This document shows positions 24,663 to 33,367 of a stretch of DNA of 64,000 nt, piece after piece (the stretch's first letter is position 1; every line of letters begins with the position of its first letter). Source of the DNA: Kribbella pittospori. GTDB taxonomy: Bacteria; Actinomycetota; Actinomycetes; Propionibacteriales; Kribbellaceae. Where the stretch lies: contig NZ_SJKB01000005.1 in NCBI RefSeq assembly GCF_004331465.1, forward strand, positions 124,001 to 188,000. The letters run 5' to 3'. The translations under genes were made by a program, and so were the position numbers. The notes beneath the pieces are model-generated. The model had not been told where the DNA came from. It worked only from the letters and a program-made list of their open reading frames with translations, and searched no databases.

Positions 24663-25790
24663 ATGGCTCGTCGCTCACCCCTTGGTCCTGTCCCTGAATC
24701 CGCGGTTCTCCGTTCCCGCCTGGAGCGTGCCCGGGAGGCCGCGGCCGGCACCGGCCTGCTCATCGCGCCGGGCTCGGACCTGCGCTATCTCCTCGGTCAA
24801 CCCGGCGGATCCTTCGAACGCCTCACCATGTTGGTGATCCCGGCCGAAGGTGCTCCGGCGCTCGTCGTACCGAAGCTGGAGGCGCCGGGGTACGACGGCC
24901 TCCCGCTGGAGGAGCTCGGCGTCGAGGTCCTCACGTGGGTGGACGGCGAGGATGCGTACGGCCTCGCGGCGGATCGGCTCCGCGGCTCGGACCGAGTGGC
25001 GGTCAGCGACTTCACGCCTGCGCTCCACGTGCTGGCGATGCGAGACGCGCTGCCCAAGGCAGAGCAGACCCTGGCCGGACCGATCGTGCGTGAGCTGCGG
25101 ATGCGGAAGGACGCCGCGGAGGTTGAGGCTCTGCGGAAGGCGGGCGCGGCGATCGACCGCGTGCATGCCCGGGTCGGCGAGTGGCTGCGGCCAGGCCGGA
25201 CCGAGGCGGAGGTTGGTGCGGACATCGCGGACGCGATCGTCGAGGAGGGTCACGTCGTGGCCGACTTCGTCATCGTCGCCAGCGGACCGAACGGTGCGAG
25301 CCCGCACCACGCGCTGTCCGATCGGGTCATCGAGGCGGGCGACGTCGTGGTGGTCGACATCGGCGGACCCGTTGCCGAGGGCTACAACTCGGACTCGACC
25401 CGGACATACGCCGTGGGCACACCGCGTGACGCCGACGTCGCCGCGACGTACGCCGTACTGCGGGATGCGCAGCAAGCAGCGGTGGACGCAGTGCGTCCGG
25501 GGGTGTCCGCGGAGTCGATCGACGCGGCGGCGCGGGACGTGATCGCGGCAGCCGGTTTCGGCGACTTCTTCATCCACCGGACCGGTCATGGGATCGGGCT
25601 CGACGTACACGAGGAGCCGTACATCGTCGGCGGGAACGGATTGCTGCTCGAGCCGGGCATGGCGTTCAGCGTCGAGCCGGGGATCTACCAGCCGGGCCGG
25701 TGGGGTGCACGGATCGAGGACATCGTGGTCGTCACCGAGGACGGCGTCGAGCCGATGAACCAGCGGCCGCACGACCTCGTGGTGCTCTGA
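24663..25790 (+). CDS. Xaa-Pro peptidase (M24 family)
   Basis: A 375-residue pita-bread metallopeptidase: an N-terminal creatinase/prolidase domain (about 15-145) and a C-terminal M24 domain. The dinuclear metal ligands are readable: Asp in VVVDIGGP, Asp in YNSDSTRTY, His in HRTGHGIGLD, Glu in FSVEPGIY and Glu in GARIEDIV. It should cleave Xaa-Pro dipeptides or release N-terminal residues before proline in the cytosol. Divergent from the hydrolase and convergent with the GlxA-type regulator, 6 nt apart. Confidence 0.95.
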   Translation: MARRSPLGPVPESAVLRSRLERAREAAAGTGLLIAPGSDLRYLLGQPGGSFERLTMLVIPAEGAPALVVPKLEAPGYDGLPLEELGVEVLTWVDGEDAYGLAADRLRGSDRVAVSDFTPALHVLAMRDALPKAEQTLAGPIVRELRMRKDAAEVEALRKAGAAIDRVHARVGEWLRPGRTEAEVGADIADAIVEEGHVVADFVIVASGPNGASPHHALSDRVIEAGDVVVVDIGGPVAEGYNSDSTRTYAVGTPRDADVAATYAVLRDAQQAAVDAVRPGVSAESIDAAARDVIAAAGFGDFFIHRTGHGIGLDVHEEPYIVGGNGLLLEPGMAFSVEPGIYQPGRWGARIEDIVVVTEDGVEPMNQRPHDLVVL

Positions 25791-25796
25791 CGCTCG

Positions 25797-26798
25797 TCAG
25801 CCGGCGCGGAAGGTCTTGCGGTAGGCGAGCGGCGACACCCCGAGCTCGGAGCGGAGGTGGTGCCGCAACGACGCAGCGGTGCCGAGACCAGCAGCGTCGG
25901 CTACGCGGTCCACAGGGAGGTCGGTCGTCTCCAGCAGCTCACAGGCATGCCGCACGCGCTGCTGTAGCAGCCACGCACCCGGCGACTGCCCGGTCTCGGC
26001 CTTGAACCGGCGGCTGAACGTACGCACGCTCATCCGGGCATGCGCGGCCAGCCCCGGCAAGGTCAGCTCCTCGTCGAGCCGCTGCAGCGCCCACGCCCGG
26101 GTGGGCGCCGTACCGTCGGTGCCTTCGTCCGGTACGACGCGCTCGATGAACTGGGACTGACCACCGTCCCGCCACGGCGGTACGACGCAGCTCCGCGCAG
26201 CGCGGTTGGCGACCTCGCTGCCGAAGTCGCGACGGATCAGGTGCAGGCACATGTCGACGCCGGCGGCCAGACCGGCGGACGTGACCACGTCGCCGTCGTC
26301 GACGAACAGCAACTCCTCCTGCAGATCGATGTGCGGGTAGATGCGGCGGAACAGTTCGGCCCGCTTCCAGTGCGTCGTGGCCGGCCGCCCGTCCAGGTAA
26401 CCCGCCGCGGCGAGCACGAACGCGCCGGTGCAGATCGAGGTGATCCGCGTCCCGGGCCGGATGGTGGCGAGGGCAGCGGCGAGGTCGTCGGGCAGGATGC
26501 CCTCATTGCGAGGCTTCGGGTAGTAGGTCCCGGGGATGATGACGGTATCGGCCTCGGCGAGCTCCTCGGGGCCGTAGTCCGGGATCAGGCTGAATCCGGC
26601 GCTGGTCCGGACCGGCGACTTGTCCAGGCCGCAGACTCGGACGTCGTACAGCGGCTTGCCGTCCGCCCGGGTGGCGGCGCCCAGCACAGCCGGTGGGATG
26701 GTCAGGTCGAAGCCGACCACCGGTTCGAGGGCCAGGACGGCGACCCGGTGCGGGCCGACCGCGGCCAGATGTCGCTTGCCTCGGGCTGTCATGGCCAT
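25797..26798 (-). CDS. GlxA family regulator (DJ-1/PfpI domain plus AraC HTH)
   Basis: A 333-residue transcription regulator with an N-terminal class I glutamine amidotransferase-like domain (VAVLALEPVVGFDL, then SICTGAFVLAAAG with the nucleophile-position Cys) and a C-terminal AraC helix-turn-helix (AHARMSVRTFSRRFKAETG). Family members control catabolic or stress genes. Starts at 26810, 26798 or 26792 are all possible; I chose 26798. The divergent MFS gene is the likely neighbour under its control, but this is inference. Confidence 0.9.
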   Translation of the reverse strand: MAMTARGKRHLAAVGPHRVAVLALEPVVGFDLTIPPAVLGAATRADGKPLYDVRVCGLDKSPVRTSAGFSLIPDYGPEELAEADTVIIPGTYYPKPRNEGILPDDLAAALATIRPGTRITSICTGAFVLAAAGYLDGRPATTHWKRAELFRRIYPHIDLQEELLFVDDGDVVTSAGLAAGVDMCLHLIRRDFGSEVANRAARSCVVPPWRDGGQSQFIERVVPDEGTDGTAPTRAWALQRLDEELTLPGLAAHARMSVRTFSRRFKAETGQSPGAWLLQQRVRHACELLETTDLPVDRVADAAGLGTAASLRHHLRSELGVSPLAYRKTFRAG

Positions 26799-26862
26799 AT
26801 CTTGACACATGGTGGCGGTCCGGCCACTGGTTCAGCGACCCTCCGGACGGCAATCTAGGCGG

Positions 26863-28137
26863 GTGACGCAGATTCTGCCGACGAAGAAGGCTGCCCGGGT
26901 GCATCTGGCCTGGGCAGTCGCCGCTGTTGGGTTCGTGACCCTGATCGGCGCGGCCGGGTTCCGGTCGGTGCCGAGTGTGCTGCTCGACCCGCTGCATGAC
27001 GAGTTCGGCTGGTCGCACGCGACCATCTCGTCGGCGGTGTCGATCAACCTGCTGCTGTACGGCCTGATCTCGCCGTTCGCCGCGGCGCTGATGGACCGGC
27101 TCGGTCTGCGCCGAGTGGTCAGCGGTGCGCTGGTTCTGATCGCGCTTGGCAGCGGACTGACGATCTTCATGACCTCGTCCTGGCAGTTGCTGCTCTGCTG
27201 GGGTCTGCTGGTCGGTGTCGGCACCGGATCGATGTCCATGACCTTCGTCGCGACCATCACCGGTCGCTGGTTCGTCGCCCGCCGCGGACTGGTCACCGGC
27301 ATCCTCACAGCGGCCGGTGCGACCGGGCAGCTGATCTTTCTGCCGCTGATCGCGAACCTGGCGACCAACTACGGCTGGCGCGTACCGGCCCTGGTCGCAG
27401 CCGGCACCGCGCTGGCGGTCGTACCGCTGGTGCTGTTGTTCCTGCGCGACTACCCGAGCGATGTCGGACTGACGGCGTACGGCGCTCCGGAGGGGAGCAC
27501 TGCCGGGCAGCGGGTCGAGTCGACCGGGAGCAGCGCACTTCGCGCGGTGACTGCGTTGTGGACCGCGATGCGGCGGCCGGCGTTCTGGTTGCTCGCCGGC
27601 GGGTTCGCGATCTGTGGAGCGTCGACCAATGGCTTGATCGGTACGCACTTCGTGACCGCGGCGCACGACCATGGCATGCCGGCTACGACAGCGGCGTCGC
27701 TGCTGGCGCTGGTGGGTGTGTTCGACGTCGGCGGAACGATCGTGTCCGGCTGGCTGACGGACCGGTGGGATCCGCGGTACCTGCTGATCGGCTATTACTC
27801 GCTCCGCGGGCTGTCGCTGCTGATCCTGCCGTCGCTGCTCGGTCCGACCGCGCAGCCGAGCGTCTGGGTGTTCATCGTCTTCTACGGCCTGGACTGGGTC
27901 GCGACCGTACCGCCGACGGTGGCGCTGTGCCGGGAGTGGTTCGGAGTGGACGGGCCGATCGTGTTCGGCTGGGTGTTCGCGTCGCACCAGATCGGAGCGG
28001 CGCTGGCCGCCACCGGTGCGGGCGCGATCCGCGACGTGCAGGGCAGCTACAACCTCGCCTGGTACTTGGCCGGTGGACTGTGTGCGGCGGCCGCGCTGAT
28101 GTCCGCGAGCATCGGACGTCGACTCGTGACCGCCTGA
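26863..28137 (+). CDS. MFS transporter (monocarboxylate/oxalate-formate type)
   Basis: A 424-residue major facilitator with 12 predicted helices and the pattern of the MCT/OFA group (FGWSHATISSAVSINLLLYGL, LMDRLGLRRV, RRGLVTGILTAAGATGQLI). Substrate probably a small carboxylate, unproven. I use GTG at 26863: CAATCT is 6 nt upstream, consistent with other leaderless starts here; an earlier start at 26809 would overlap the divergent regulator and add a basic tail. SoxR follows 46 nt downstream. Confidence 0.87.
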   Translation: MTQILPTKKAARVHLAWAVAAVGFVTLIGAAGFRSVPSVLLDPLHDEFGWSHATISSAVSINLLLYGLISPFAAALMDRLGLRRVVSGALVLIALGSGLTIFMTSSWQLLLCWGLLVGVGTGSMSMTFVATITGRWFVARRGLVTGILTAAGATGQLIFLPLIANLATNYGWRVPALVAAGTALAVVPLVLLFLRDYPSDVGLTAYGAPEGSTAGQRVESTGSSALRAVTALWTAMRRPAFWLLAGGFAICGASTNGLIGTHFVTAAHDHGMPATTAASLLALVGVFDVGGTIVSGWLTDRWDPRYLLIGYYSLRGLSLLILPSLLGPTAQPSVWVFIVFYGLDWVATVPPTVALCREWFGVDGPIVFGWVFASHQIGAALAATGAGAIRDVQGSYNLAWYLAGGLCAAAALMSASIGRRLVTA

Positions 28138-28150
28138 CGCTCTGAGCTAG

Positions 28151-28168
28151 CCTCGATCTAGGTTGAGG
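28151..28168. promoter_or_regulatory. SoxR-box-like operator before soxR
   Basis: The 18-bp sequence CCTCGATCTAGGTTGAGG is an imperfect palindrome: half-sites match at 7 of 9 positions and it keeps the CCTC...TTGAGG ends of known SoxR boxes. CTGACG (28134-28139) and TAGGTT (28159-28164) form a promoter with a 19-bp spacer, typical of MerR-type control. The box overlaps the -10, so autorepression is at least as likely as activation. Confidence 0.6.
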
Positions 28169-28183
28169 TTGGAGGGCGGAGCG

Positions 28184-28663
28184 GTGGACATCGAGCCAGG
28201 TGAATTGACGGTCGGGCAGCTGTCGCAGCGCAGTGGTGTGGCGATCTCGGCGCTGCATTTCTACGAGCGGCAGCACCTGATCGTGAGTCGCCGTACGTCG
28301 GGCAACCAGCGCCGCTACAAGCGCGACACCCTGCGCCGGGTGGCCTTGATCCGGATCGCGCAAAGGGTCGGCATCCCGCTCGCGGAGGTGGCGGCGATCC
28401 TGGCGTTGCTGCCGGAGAACCGCACGCCGACCCGGCAGGACTGGGAGCGCATCTCGGAGTGCTGGCAGGCCGAGCTCGACAAGCGCATCCTGCACCTCGA
28501 GCAGCTCCGGGACGACTTCAAGGACTGTGTCGGCTGCGGCTGCCTGTCCCTCGACCGCTGCGCCCTGGCCAACCCGTACGACGCCCTGGCCGCGAACGGG
28601 CCGGGTCCACAACGACTGGTGTCGACGAACGGCGAGCCGTGCCATCCCGGAAAGTGCGCCTGA
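28184..28663 (+). CDS. soxR: Redox-sensing transcriptional regulator SoxR
   Basis: A 159-residue MerR-family protein: an N-terminal winged helix (LTVGQLSQRSGVAISALHFYERQ), a dimerisation helix and the [2Fe-2S] ligand motif C-x2-C-x-C-x5-C in DCVGCGCLSLDRC. SoxR is activated by oxidation of that cluster, in actinobacteria mainly by redox-active small molecules. GTG at 28184 with GGAGG upstream is chosen over 28163, which would start inside the putative operator. The long C-terminal tail is typical. A RecQ-like helicase gene follows 68 nt later. Confidence 0.95.
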   Translation: MDIEPGELTVGQLSQRSGVAISALHFYERQHLIVSRRTSGNQRRYKRDTLRRVALIRIAQRVGIPLAEVAAILALLPENRTPTRQDWERISECWQAELDKRILHLEQLRDDFKDCVGCGCLSLDRCALANPYDALAANGPGPQRLVSTNGEPCHPGKCA

Positions 28664-28719
28664 CCGAGGGTTTTCCACAGGTCGGCGGCCGCGCCCAGCG
28701 AACTGGGGGTGCGGGCGTC

Positions 28720-28725
28720 TAGGGT
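28720..28725 (+). promoter_or_regulatory. Candidate leaderless -10 (TAGGGT)
   Basis: Located 6 nt before the ATG at 28732; it would let the helicase gene be expressed independently of soxR. Confidence 0.5.
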
Positions 28726-28731
28726 TTCGGC

Positions 28732-30864
28732 ATGGCTGACTCCAGTGCGACGCTCACTCTGACCGACACGCGCGCGGGGATCGCGGGTGGCGTGATCCAG
28801 GCGATCGCGGGCGAGAGCGCGCGGTTGCGGCCGGATCAGGAGACGGCGGTCGCCGCCCTGTGTGAGGCGGGCGCGCGAGTGCTGGTCGTGCAAGCGACCG
28901 GGTGGGGGAAGTCGGCTGTCTATTGGGCCGCGACCGCGATCCGCCGGGCTGAGGGAGCTGGCCCAACGCTCGTCGTGTCGCCGTTGCTGTCGTTGATGCG
29001 GGACCAGGTCGCGGCCGCGAGTCGCGCTGGTCTTCGCGCGGCGACGCTGAACTCGAACAACATCGACGAGTGGTCGAGCATCGAGCACGACCTGCGTTCC
29101 GGCGGCATCGACGTACTGCTGGTGTCGCCTGAGCGGCTCGCGAATCCGGGCTTCGGGCGGCGGGTGCTCGACGGGCTGGCCGGCCAGGTCGGGCTGCTGG
29201 TGATCGACGAGGCGCACGCGGTGTCGGACTGGGGTCATGACTTCCGGCCGGACTACCGCCGGGTGTCCGACGTACTGCAGCAGCTCAACCCGAAGACTCC
29301 GGTCCTGGCGACGACGGCGACGGCGAACTCACGCGTCACGGACGATGTCGCGCATCAGTTGGGCGAGTCCACGCTGGTACTGCGAGGTCCGCTGGCGCGA
29401 TCGAGTCTGCAACTCGCGGTCGTCGATGCGTTGTCGCCGTTGGATCGGTTCGCGTGGGTGGTGGATCACCTGCCGAAGCTGCCGGGATCGGGGATCGTCT
29501 ACACGCTCACCGTGGCCGATGCGCAGCGGCTGGCGGCGACGATCCAGGAGGTCCACGGTCGCGACGTCCCGGTCGCGGCGTACACCGGTGGGTTGGAGGC
29601 GGGGGAGCGGGAGAGTCTCGAGGATGCGCTGCGGGCGAACCAGTTGAAGGCGCTGATCGCGACCTCGGCGCTCGGGATGGGGTACGACAAGCCCGACCTG
29701 GGGTTCGTCGTACACGTCGGATCGCCTCCGTCGCCGGTGTCGTACTACCAGCAGGTCGGGCGGGCCGGGCGTGGCATCGACCACGCGATCGTGGCGTTGC
29801 TGCCGTCGGACGCGGATGCCGGTGTGTGGGACTACTTCGCGACCGCGACCATCCCGGTCCCGGAGAACGTGAATCGTCTGCTCCAGGCTCTCGACGGGTA
29901 CGGGCCGGATCAACCGGCGACCGTCCCCATGCTGGAGGCGGAGACCGGACTGCGCCGGACCCGGGTCGAGCTGATGCTGAAGCAATTGGCGGTCGACGGC
30001 GCGGTCGATCGGGTCGAGCGCGGCTGGGTGCGGACCGGCGTGGAGTGGACCTTCGACGCCGGGCACTACGACGGGATCGTCGCGGTACGGCGGCGCGAGG
30101 CGGACATCATGCGCGCCTACACACGTGGTGACCGTTGCCTGATGCAACTGCTCCAGGAGTCGCTGGACGATCCCTCGGCCGAGCCGTGCGGTCGGTGCTC
30201 GGTGTGCCTCGGGGCATTGCCGGATCCACTGGTGGCGACAGCGCACGCCGAGACGGTGGCGACGATCACGCGCCTGCTGCGGGGCGAGGTGCATGTGCTG
30301 GAGCCGCGGAAGATGTGGCCGGGCGGCGCGTTCGGTGCGAAGGGACGCATTCCTGCCGAGCTGATGGCCGAGCCCGGCCGGAGCCTCATCTACGCCGATG
30401 CACCCGAGTGGCGTGAAGTCCTCCGTGCCACGCTCAACGCGGACGCAGAGCTCCCCGCCGAGCCGGTGGAGGCGTTGAAGTCGGGTGCCGTCGCCGCCTT
30501 GTCCCGCTGGCGTAGCAGTTGGTCGGCTCGCCCCGAGGTCGTCGTACCGCTGCCGGCTGCCGGCCACGGCCGGCTGACTTCGGCGATCGCCGACCACGTT
30601 GCGTCCGTCGGTCACCTCGACCGTGCAGAGCTGACGATCAACCCGACCGGCTTCACCGACGATCTGTCCTCGGCCGAGGAGGCCAAGGTCTGGCGCGACG
30701 GCCTGCACGTCGACGACCAGACTGCACAGTCGGTGGCCGGCCGGACCGTCCTGCTGCTCGTCGACGCCAGTTCCTCACAGTGGCCCGTCACGATCGCTGC
30801 CGCGAAGCTGCGCGAGTCGGGCGCGGCAGCCGTCCTCCCACTGCTCATCCACAAGCGTCCGTAA
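28732..30864 (+). CDS. RecQ-like DNA helicase with PRTase-like C-terminal domain
   Basis: A 710-residue SF2 helicase. Walker A is ATGWGKS (55-61), motif II DEAH (159-162) followed by the RecQ-type SDWGHDFRPDY, then YYQQVGRAGR (motif VI) and a RecQ-style zinc-binding Cys set (DRCLMQ...PCGRCSVC). Instead of an HRDC domain, the C terminus (about 540-710) ends in a phosphoribosyltransferase-like strand-loop-helix (LLLVDASSSQWPVTIAAAKL). The PRPP loop lacks the second acidic residue and the TG pair, so catalysis is doubtful and a binding role more likely. Probably acts in DNA repair. Same direction as soxR. Confidence 0.88.
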   Translation: MADSSATLTLTDTRAGIAGGVIQAIAGESARLRPDQETAVAALCEAGARVLVVQATGWGKSAVYWAATAIRRAEGAGPTLVVSPLLSLMRDQVAAASRAGLRAATLNSNNIDEWSSIEHDLRSGGIDVLLVSPERLANPGFGRRVLDGLAGQVGLLVIDEAHAVSDWGHDFRPDYRRVSDVLQQLNPKTPVLATTATANSRVTDDVAHQLGESTLVLRGPLARSSLQLAVVDALSPLDRFAWVVDHLPKLPGSGIVYTLTVADAQRLAATIQEVHGRDVPVAAYTGGLEAGERESLEDALRANQLKALIATSALGMGYDKPDLGFVVHVGSPPSPVSYYQQVGRAGRGIDHAIVALLPSDADAGVWDYFATATIPVPENVNRLLQALDGYGPDQPATVPMLEAETGLRRTRVELMLKQLAVDGAVDRVERGWVRTGVEWTFDAGHYDGIVAVRRREADIMRAYTRGDRCLMQLLQESLDDPSAEPCGRCSVCLGALPDPLVATAHAETVATITRLLRGEVHVLEPRKMWPGGAFGAKGRIPAELMAEPGRSLIYADAPEWREVLRATLNADAELPAEPVEALKSGAVAALSRWRSSWSARPEVVVPLPAAGHGRLTSAIADHVASVGHLDRAELTINPTGFTDDLSSAEEAKVWRDGLHVDDQTAQSVAGRTVLLLVDASSSQWPVTIAAAKLRESGAAAVLPLLIHKRP

Positions 30865-30867
30865 GGA

Positions 30868-31659
30868 CTACACGGCCGCGAGTTCCGGGGTGGATTCGAC
30901 GAAGGACTTGAGGTCGGACAGGAGTGCGACCCAGCCCTCGCTGACCATCTCGCGGATGGCACTGTCCGGCCCGAAGCCGCTGTGGATGACGGTCAGCTTG
31001 ACCTGGTCGCCGGCCGGCACGAGCTCGAAGGTCGCCGTGGACAGCGGCTCGGCGCTGGCCCTGCGGTAGAGGTCGTCGTCCAGGTCCACCGCCTTGGCGA
31101 ACTCGGGCGTGATGTGATGCCAGGCGTAGGACAACCGCGTGTACGGATCGTGCTCCAGCACGAACTGCCCCGGCCCAGCCATCGTCACGTCACCCTGGTG
31201 CCAGACCAGCTCGGAGCCGGCCTTCCAGTCGGTCTCGAACTGGACACCCCAGTACTGCTCGGTGAACTTCGGATCGGTCAGTGCCTGCCACAACCGCTCC
31301 GGCGTGGTCTTGATGTACGTGGTGTAGACGAAGTCGTTGTCGTCCATGGTTTCGGCCTCCAGAACCGTCTTGAGATCGGCGAACAGCTCGACCCGCCGGC
31401 GGTCGTACCGGTTGATCCAGCGCTCGGCGATGGCGTTGATCGGCTCGGCGTTGAGGTGGTGCAGCTTCTCCCGGCCCCGCCACACGGTGGTGACGAGGTT
31501 CGCCGACTCGAGAACGGCGAGGTGCTTGCTCACCGACTGCCGGGCCATGTCGAGGCCGGCGCAGAGCTCCCGCAGCGTCTGGCCGTTGCGCGCGTTCAGC
31601 ATGTCGAGCAGCTGCCGGCGGCTGGGGTCGGCCAGGGCGCGGAACACCTCGTCGTCCAT
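30868..31659 (-). CDS. ArsR-type HTH fused to SRPBCC (AHSA1-like) domain
   Basis: A 263-residue fusion: an N-terminal ArsR winged helix (MDDEVFRALADPSRRQLL, recognition helix near MARQSVSKHLAVLESANL) and a C-terminal START/SRPBCC ligand-binding domain (about 115-260; TTPERLWQALTDPKFTEQYW, FVLEHDPYTRLSYAWH). The fusion is a one-component sensor of hydrophobic ligands in actinobacteria. I chose the ATG at 31659; an earlier start at 31707 would extend through one operator. Its promoter carries two copies of a 16-bp inverted repeat, strong evidence for autorepression. Convergent with the helicase gene (3 nt). Confidence 0.92.
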   Translation of the reverse strand: MDDEVFRALADPSRRQLLDMLNARNGQTLRELCAGLDMARQSVSKHLAVLESANLVTTVWRGREKLHHLNAEPINAIAERWINRYDRRRVELFADLKTVLEAETMDDNDFVYTTYIKTTPERLWQALTDPKFTEQYWGVQFETDWKAGSELVWHQGDVTMAGPGQFVLEHDPYTRLSYAWHHITPEFAKAVDLDDDLYRRASAEPLSTATFELVPAGDQVKLTVIHSGFGPDSAIREMVSEGWVALLSDLKSFVESTPELAAV

Positions 31660-31679
31660 CACGCTCCGATCAGAGATAT

Positions 31680-31732
31680 GCAGCCGTCTGGCTGCACGAC
31701 TGACCATAGGCAGCCAAACGGCTGCATGTCAA
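31680..31732 (-). promoter_or_regulatory. ArsR-SRPBCC promoter with two identical-type operators
   Basis: On the minus strand TTGACA (31727-31732) and TATGGT (31703-31708) form a near-consensus promoter with 18-bp spacing. The operator GCAGCC-N4-GGCTGC occurs twice: 31710-31725, filling the spacer, and 31680-31695, just past the expected transcription start. Their centres are 30 bp apart, about three helical turns. Confidence 0.8.
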
Positions 31733-31770
31733 CACCCGAATCCGATTGACGGACGCTGGAGGATGAGCGG

Positions 31771-32565
31771 GTGGAGATCAAGAGCCTCGGCTACCGGACC
31801 GATCTGTTGCTGCTGGAGCTGAGCGGCAGCGAGTTCCAGGACACCGGTGAGTACGTCGTGATCCGGACGCCGGCGAACCCGGCGTACTGGTGGGGGAACT
31901 TCCTGCTGTACCGCTCGATCTTCGCCGCCGGTGACGTGAAGGCCCGGCTGGAGACGTACCGCGCCGAGTTCCCGGCCGCGAAGCATGTTGCCTTCGGCAT
32001 CGACAGCGTCGACGGCGAGATCGGGGTCGAGGACGAGCTGGCCGCGGCCGGGTTCACAGTCGACCGCAACGTGGTGATGACCGCGAGCGAGGTCGTCGCG
32101 CCCCGCCGGCCCGACGACGAGTCGACGTACCGGTTCCTCACCAGCGACGACGACTGGGAGCAGCTGACGCAGCTCGGCCTGGCGACCGCGACCATGAAGG
32201 TCGACGACGGGTACGTCGAGTTCACCCGGCGCAGGGACGCGGCGCAGCGAGCGCTGGTGGAAGCCGGGCACGGCAAGTGGTTCGGTGCGTTCGACGATGG
32301 CCGGTTGCAGAGCTCGCTCGGACTGATGTTCGACGGCAACGGTCTGGCGCGATTCCAGCACGTGCAGACCCACCCGGACGACCGCAACCGCGGCATCGCG
32401 AGCACGCTGGTCCACCACGCGTCGACGTACGGGCTGACCGACGGTGGTGCGCGGACGCTGGTGATGGTGGCGGACCCGGAGTACCTCGCGATCCGGCTGT
32501 ATCGCGCGCTCGGCTTCGAAGACACGGAGACCCAGCTGCAGTTCACTCTGCCGCCTGCTGCGTAA
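31771..32565 (+). CDS. GNAT family N-acetyltransferase
   Basis: A 264-residue protein with a C-terminal acetyltransferase domain (FQHVQTHPDDRNRGIASTLVHHA is motif A with the acetyl-CoA-binding RxxGxA/G pattern; MVADPEYLAIRLYRALGFEDT is motif B). The first half is an unassigned, possibly degenerate GNAT-like domain. GTG start with CTGGAGGA about 8 nt upstream. Divergent from the ArsR-SRPBCC gene across the double-operator region, so it might share control. Substrate unknown. Confidence 0.88.
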   Translation: MEIKSLGYRTDLLLLELSGSEFQDTGEYVVIRTPANPAYWWGNFLLYRSIFAAGDVKARLETYRAEFPAAKHVAFGIDSVDGEIGVEDELAAAGFTVDRNVVMTASEVVAPRRPDDESTYRFLTSDDDWEQLTQLGLATATMKVDDGYVEFTRRRDAAQRALVEAGHGKWFGAFDDGRLQSSLGLMFDGNGLARFQHVQTHPDDRNRGIASTLVHHASTYGLTDGGARTLVMVADPEYLAIRLYRALGFEDTETQLQFTLPPAA

Positions 32566-32585
32566 GGCATGACAGGGTAGGGGGC

Positions 32586-33338
32586 ATGACTGGGACTGAC
32601 GGACGGCGCGGGGTCGCTGTGATCACCGGTGGGAGCCGCGGCATCGGCGCCGCGGCCTCGGTCGCTCTGGCGGCCGACGGGTGGGACGTGGGCGTGAACT
32701 ACCGGACCCGCTCCGACGAGGCAGCACGCGTCGTGAAGGCGTGCTCGGACCTCGGCCGCCGCGCGATCGCGATCCAGGCCGACATGCTCGAGGCGGACCA
32801 GATCGAGCACCTCTTCGACACTGTCACCGCCGCACTCGGGCCGATCGGTGCCGTGATCAACAATGCCGGCATCGTGTCACCGACCGGCCGGGTCGCGGAC
32901 TACGACGCCGAACGGCTGGAGCGGGTCTTCCGGATCAACTCGATCAGCGCCTTCCTGGTCGCGGGCGCCGCGGTACGGCGGATGTCCACGGCGTACGGCG
33001 GTACCGGGGGAGTGATCGTCAACGTGTCGTCGCGGGCAGCCGTGCTCGGTGCGGCGGGCGAGTACGTCGACTACGCGGCCAGCAAGGCGGCCGTGGACGC
33101 GCTCACCATCGGTCTGGCGAACGAAGTCGCAACAGAGGGCATTCGCGTTCTCGGAGTCCGCCCGGGCCTGATCGAGACCGACATTCACGAGCCCGGCCGC
33201 CTGGACCGCATCGGCACAACGCCACCCCTGGCCCGCACCGGCAAGCCGGAGGAAGTCGCCGAGGCGATCGCCTTCCTCGCTTCCGATCGCTCGTCGTACA
33301 TGACCGGCACCACCCTCGACGTCTCCGGCGGCCGCTGA
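32586..33338 (+). CDS. SDR family oxidoreductase (FabG-like)
   Basis: A 250-residue classical SDR: cofactor loop VITGGSRGIGAA, NNAG at the INNAGIV strand, Ser in VNVSSRAAV, catalytic Tyr/Lys in YAASK, and the GRTGKPEEVAEAIAFL-type C-terminal segment typical of 3-oxoacyl-ACP reductase-like enzymes. NAD(P) specificity is not obvious; substrate unknown. CAGGGT lies 7 nt before the ATG. Followed on the same strand by the tandem-MerR regulator 29 nt away. Confidence 0.92.
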   Translation: MTGTDGRRGVAVITGGSRGIGAAASVALAADGWDVGVNYRTRSDEAARVVKACSDLGRRAIAIQADMLEADQIEHLFDTVTAALGPIGAVINNAGIVSPTGRVADYDAERLERVFRINSISAFLVAGAAVRRMSTAYGGTGGVIVNVSSRAAVLGAAGEYVDYAASKAAVDALTIGLANEVATEGIRVLGVRPGLIETDIHEPGRLDRIGTTPPLARTGKPEEVAEAIAFLASDRSSYMTGTTLDVSGGR

Positions 33339-33367
33339 CAGCCGGAGCTCTTGAACGGAGGTACGGC

